This document shows, one piece after another, positions 4,905-5,703 of a stretch of 5,703 nucleotides of DNA. Source of the DNA: Chloroflexota bacterium (GTDB lineage Bacteria; Chloroflexota; Limnocylindria; Limnocylindrales; CSP1-4); NCBI GenBank assembly GCA_021812735.1, contig JAKAMV010000671.1, forward strand, positions 1-5,703, written 5' to 3'. Below the pieces are notes generated by a model, which was given only the letters and a program-made list of their open reading frames with translations, had not been told where the DNA came from and searched no databases. Within the stretch, counting starts at the first letter, position 1. Each line of letters opens with the position of its first letter. A program made the translations under genes and the position numbers.

Positions 4905-4952
4905 GCGAAGTCGGCGCAGGGCGAAGTCGGCGCTGAGCGAAGCGCCCGGGAT
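4889..4952. repeat. 16-bp tandem repeat across the COG4315 stop codon
   Basis: Four consecutive 16-base units start at 4889, 4905, 4921 and 4937. The units at 4905 and 4921 share their first 13 bases, GCGAAGTCGGCGC. The unit at 4889 shares TCGGCGCTGA with the unit at 4921, and the unit at 4937 is the most diverged. Put another way, TCGGCGCTGAGCGAAG occurs at 4895-4910 and again at 4927-4942. The first copy contains the TGA stop at 4902-4904, so the gene's end has been duplicated downstream. Confidence 0.8.
4929..4946 (+). terminator. Hairpin downstream of the COG4315 gene
   Basis: GGCGCT (4929-4934) pairs exactly with AGCGCC (4941-4946) around the 6-base loop GAGCGA. It lies 25 bases after the stop codon, has no T-run and is built from the 16-bp repeat. 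Confidence 0.4.
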
Positions 4953-4955
4953 CTC

Positions 4956-4987
4956 CAGGCGGGCCAGCCCCAGGCCGCGCCCGCCTG
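4956..4987. terminator. 8-bp GC hairpin in the convergent gap
   Basis: CAGGCGGG (4956-4963) pairs perfectly with CCCGCCTG (4980-4987) over a 16-base loop. It is the strongest stem I found in the gap between the COG4315 and anti-sigma genes and may act on either strand. There is no U-tract. Confidence 0.45.
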
Positions 4988-5053
4988 ACCCGGCTTAGGC
5001 CCCGCCGTTCGGGCCGGGCCCCGCTGTCCGGGCGGACGCGATCAGGCTGTGCG

Positions 5054-5081
5054 GGTGGGCTGTTGCCGGTGGGCTGTTGCC
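5054..5081. repeat. Perfect 14-bp tandem duplication
   Basis: GGTGGGCTGTTGCC occurs twice back to back, at 5054-5067 and 5068-5081, in the non-coding convergent gap. The exact identity suggests a recent slippage event. No regulatory role is apparent. Confidence 0.9.
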
Positions 5082-5129
5082 GGCGTCCTGCCGACCGACG
5101 TCCGGGCGGCCGCTGCCGGCGGCCAGAGT

Positions 5130-5198
5130 GACGCAGCAGACAGAGCGACCCGCAGAACGACCCGGCGGTCAGATCGACGCAGCGTTCAGAGCGACCCG
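5130..5198. repeat. Repeats covering the 3' end of the anti-sigma gene
   Basis: Bases 5130-5152 and 5176-5198 are a 23-bp direct repeat with 20 identities. They share GACGCAGC and CAGAGCGACCCG and differ only in the three bases between. A further 12-base copy, CAGAACGACCCG, sits at 5153-5164 in tandem with the first. The copy at 5187-5198 contains the last codons of the anti-sigma gene and part of its stop, so the gene's tail is duplicated in its own 3' flank. Confidence 0.8.
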
Positions 5199-5703
5199 GC
5201 CAGGACGGGCGCGCCCGGGGCACCGCCGCCCGCGCCGCCGCCGCTCGCCTGGAGCGTGACCCAGAAGCGGCTGCCCGGGGCCAGCGTGCCCCAGGTGTCG
5301 AGGCGGCCCGCCCAGTACGCGGTGGACCCGCTGAACAGCATCTCCCCGACGGCCGTGCTGGTTCCGCCCTGCGTGATCCAGCAGCGGTAGACGTGGCCGG
5401 GCGCCGGACTCGGGAGCACCGTGGACAGGACCACCACGCTGCCATCGGTGGCGCTCCACGACACGCTGCCGCCGGACGTCCCAGAGGGCGTGGTGAGCAC
5501 GGCGACCCGGTGCCCCGGGTCCTGGAGGATGCGGTCGAGCGTTGCCGTCACGCCGGCCAGGGCTGTCGTCTCCGCCTGCGCCTGGCGGAGTTGCTGACTG
5601 CGGTCGGCGAGGAGCGCGGCGCCGCCCGCGAACACCACGACCGCGGCGGCCGCGGCCAGCCAGGCCGGCCAGCGGGTCGCACGACGCTGCGGGGCCGCGC
5701 GAG
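5186..5703 (-). CDS. RskA-like anti-sigma factor, C-terminal part (N-terminus beyond the window)
   Basis: The visible part is 171 residues and the frame is open to the right edge, so the N-terminal cytoplasmic zinc-finger/sigma-binding region is off-window. The visible part starts with basic RAAPQRRATR, then one membrane helix (WPAWLAAAAAVVVFAGGAALLA, split here at residues 11-32), a coiled segment (DRSQQLRQAQAETTAL), and the extracytoplasmic RskA C-terminal domain (PF10099): DPGHRVAVLTTP, GSVSWSATDGSVVVLSTVLP, APGHVYRCWITQGG, then WVTLQASGGGAGG and the terminal PGAPVLAGSL. The order and spacing match anti-sigma-K-type proteins, which hold an ECF sigma factor at the membrane until proteolysis. 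The usual glutamate of the VTxEP segment is here LQASGGG, a small departure. The cognate sigma gene would be expected just beyond 5703, upstream of this gene. It converges on the COG4315 gene. Confidence 0.82.
   Translation of the reverse strand, partial: RAAPQRRATRWPAWLAAAAAVVVFAGGAALLADRSQQLRQAQAETTALAGVTATLDRILQDPGHRVAVLTTPSGTSGGSVSWSATDGSVVVLSTVLPSPAPGHVYRCWITQGGTSTAVGEMLFSGSTAYWAGRLDTWGTLAPGSRFWVTLQASGGGAGGGAPGAPVLAGSL

Overview
The window is very GC-rich (by eye about 70% or more, with G/C at most third codon positions). It carries eight well-supported protein genes, several of them small and poorly characterised. The gene mix (DUF302, DUF433, a septum-formation-domain membrane protein, a COG4315 secreted protein, an RskA-type anti-sigma factor, an XRE/nuclease fusion and a small HNH nuclease) fits a soil or freshwater Chloroflexota (Limnocylindria/Ellin6529-like) or a deep actinobacterial lineage. 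The taxon is inferred from gene content and base composition only. No rRNA, tRNA, CRISPR array or insertion sequence is visible.

Layout. Positions 1-210 hold a 12-bp tandem repeat and no gene I can support beyond a possible 3' end of something outside the window. Then come: an XRE-HTH/PD-(D/E)XK-like protein (minus, 211-972); a DUF302 protein (plus, 1136-1570); a two-gene minus-strand operon made of an unrecognised alpha-helical protein (2017-2520) followed by a DUF433 protein (1695-2003); a septum-formation-domain membrane protein (plus, 2590-3054); an SRA-like/HNH endonuclease (minus, 3130-4038); a secreted COG4315 protein with a C-terminal membrane anchor (plus, 4221-4904); and the C-terminal part of an RskA-like anti-sigma factor that runs off the right edge (minus, 5186 to past 5703). 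Apart from the DUF433 pair, every gene is opposite in orientation to its neighbours, so the window is a chain of divergent promoter regions and convergent 3' ends rather than one large operon.

How the genes may work together. Two themes can be argued. First, three minus-strand loci act, or plausibly act, on nucleic acid or in toxin-antitoxin-type control: the XRE/nuclease fusion, the DUF433 pair and the SRA-like/HNH nuclease. They look like scattered accessory or defence genes rather than a recognised named system. Second, the right end looks like a cell-envelope regulatory unit: a membrane anti-sigma factor converges on a secreted, membrane-anchored COG4315 protein whose upstream region has an ECF-type promoter-like GAACC-N16-CGTA element and repeated GGTTCC half-sites.

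The most distinctive non-coding signals are a 19-bp hairpin at the 3' end of the XRE/nuclease gene that pairs fully only in that gene's own transcript, and short repeats that overlap the stop codons of both genes at the right end. I found no convincing new multi-gene system. The best candidates for novelty are the DUF433 operon with a non-PIN partner and the anti-sigma/COG4315 unit.
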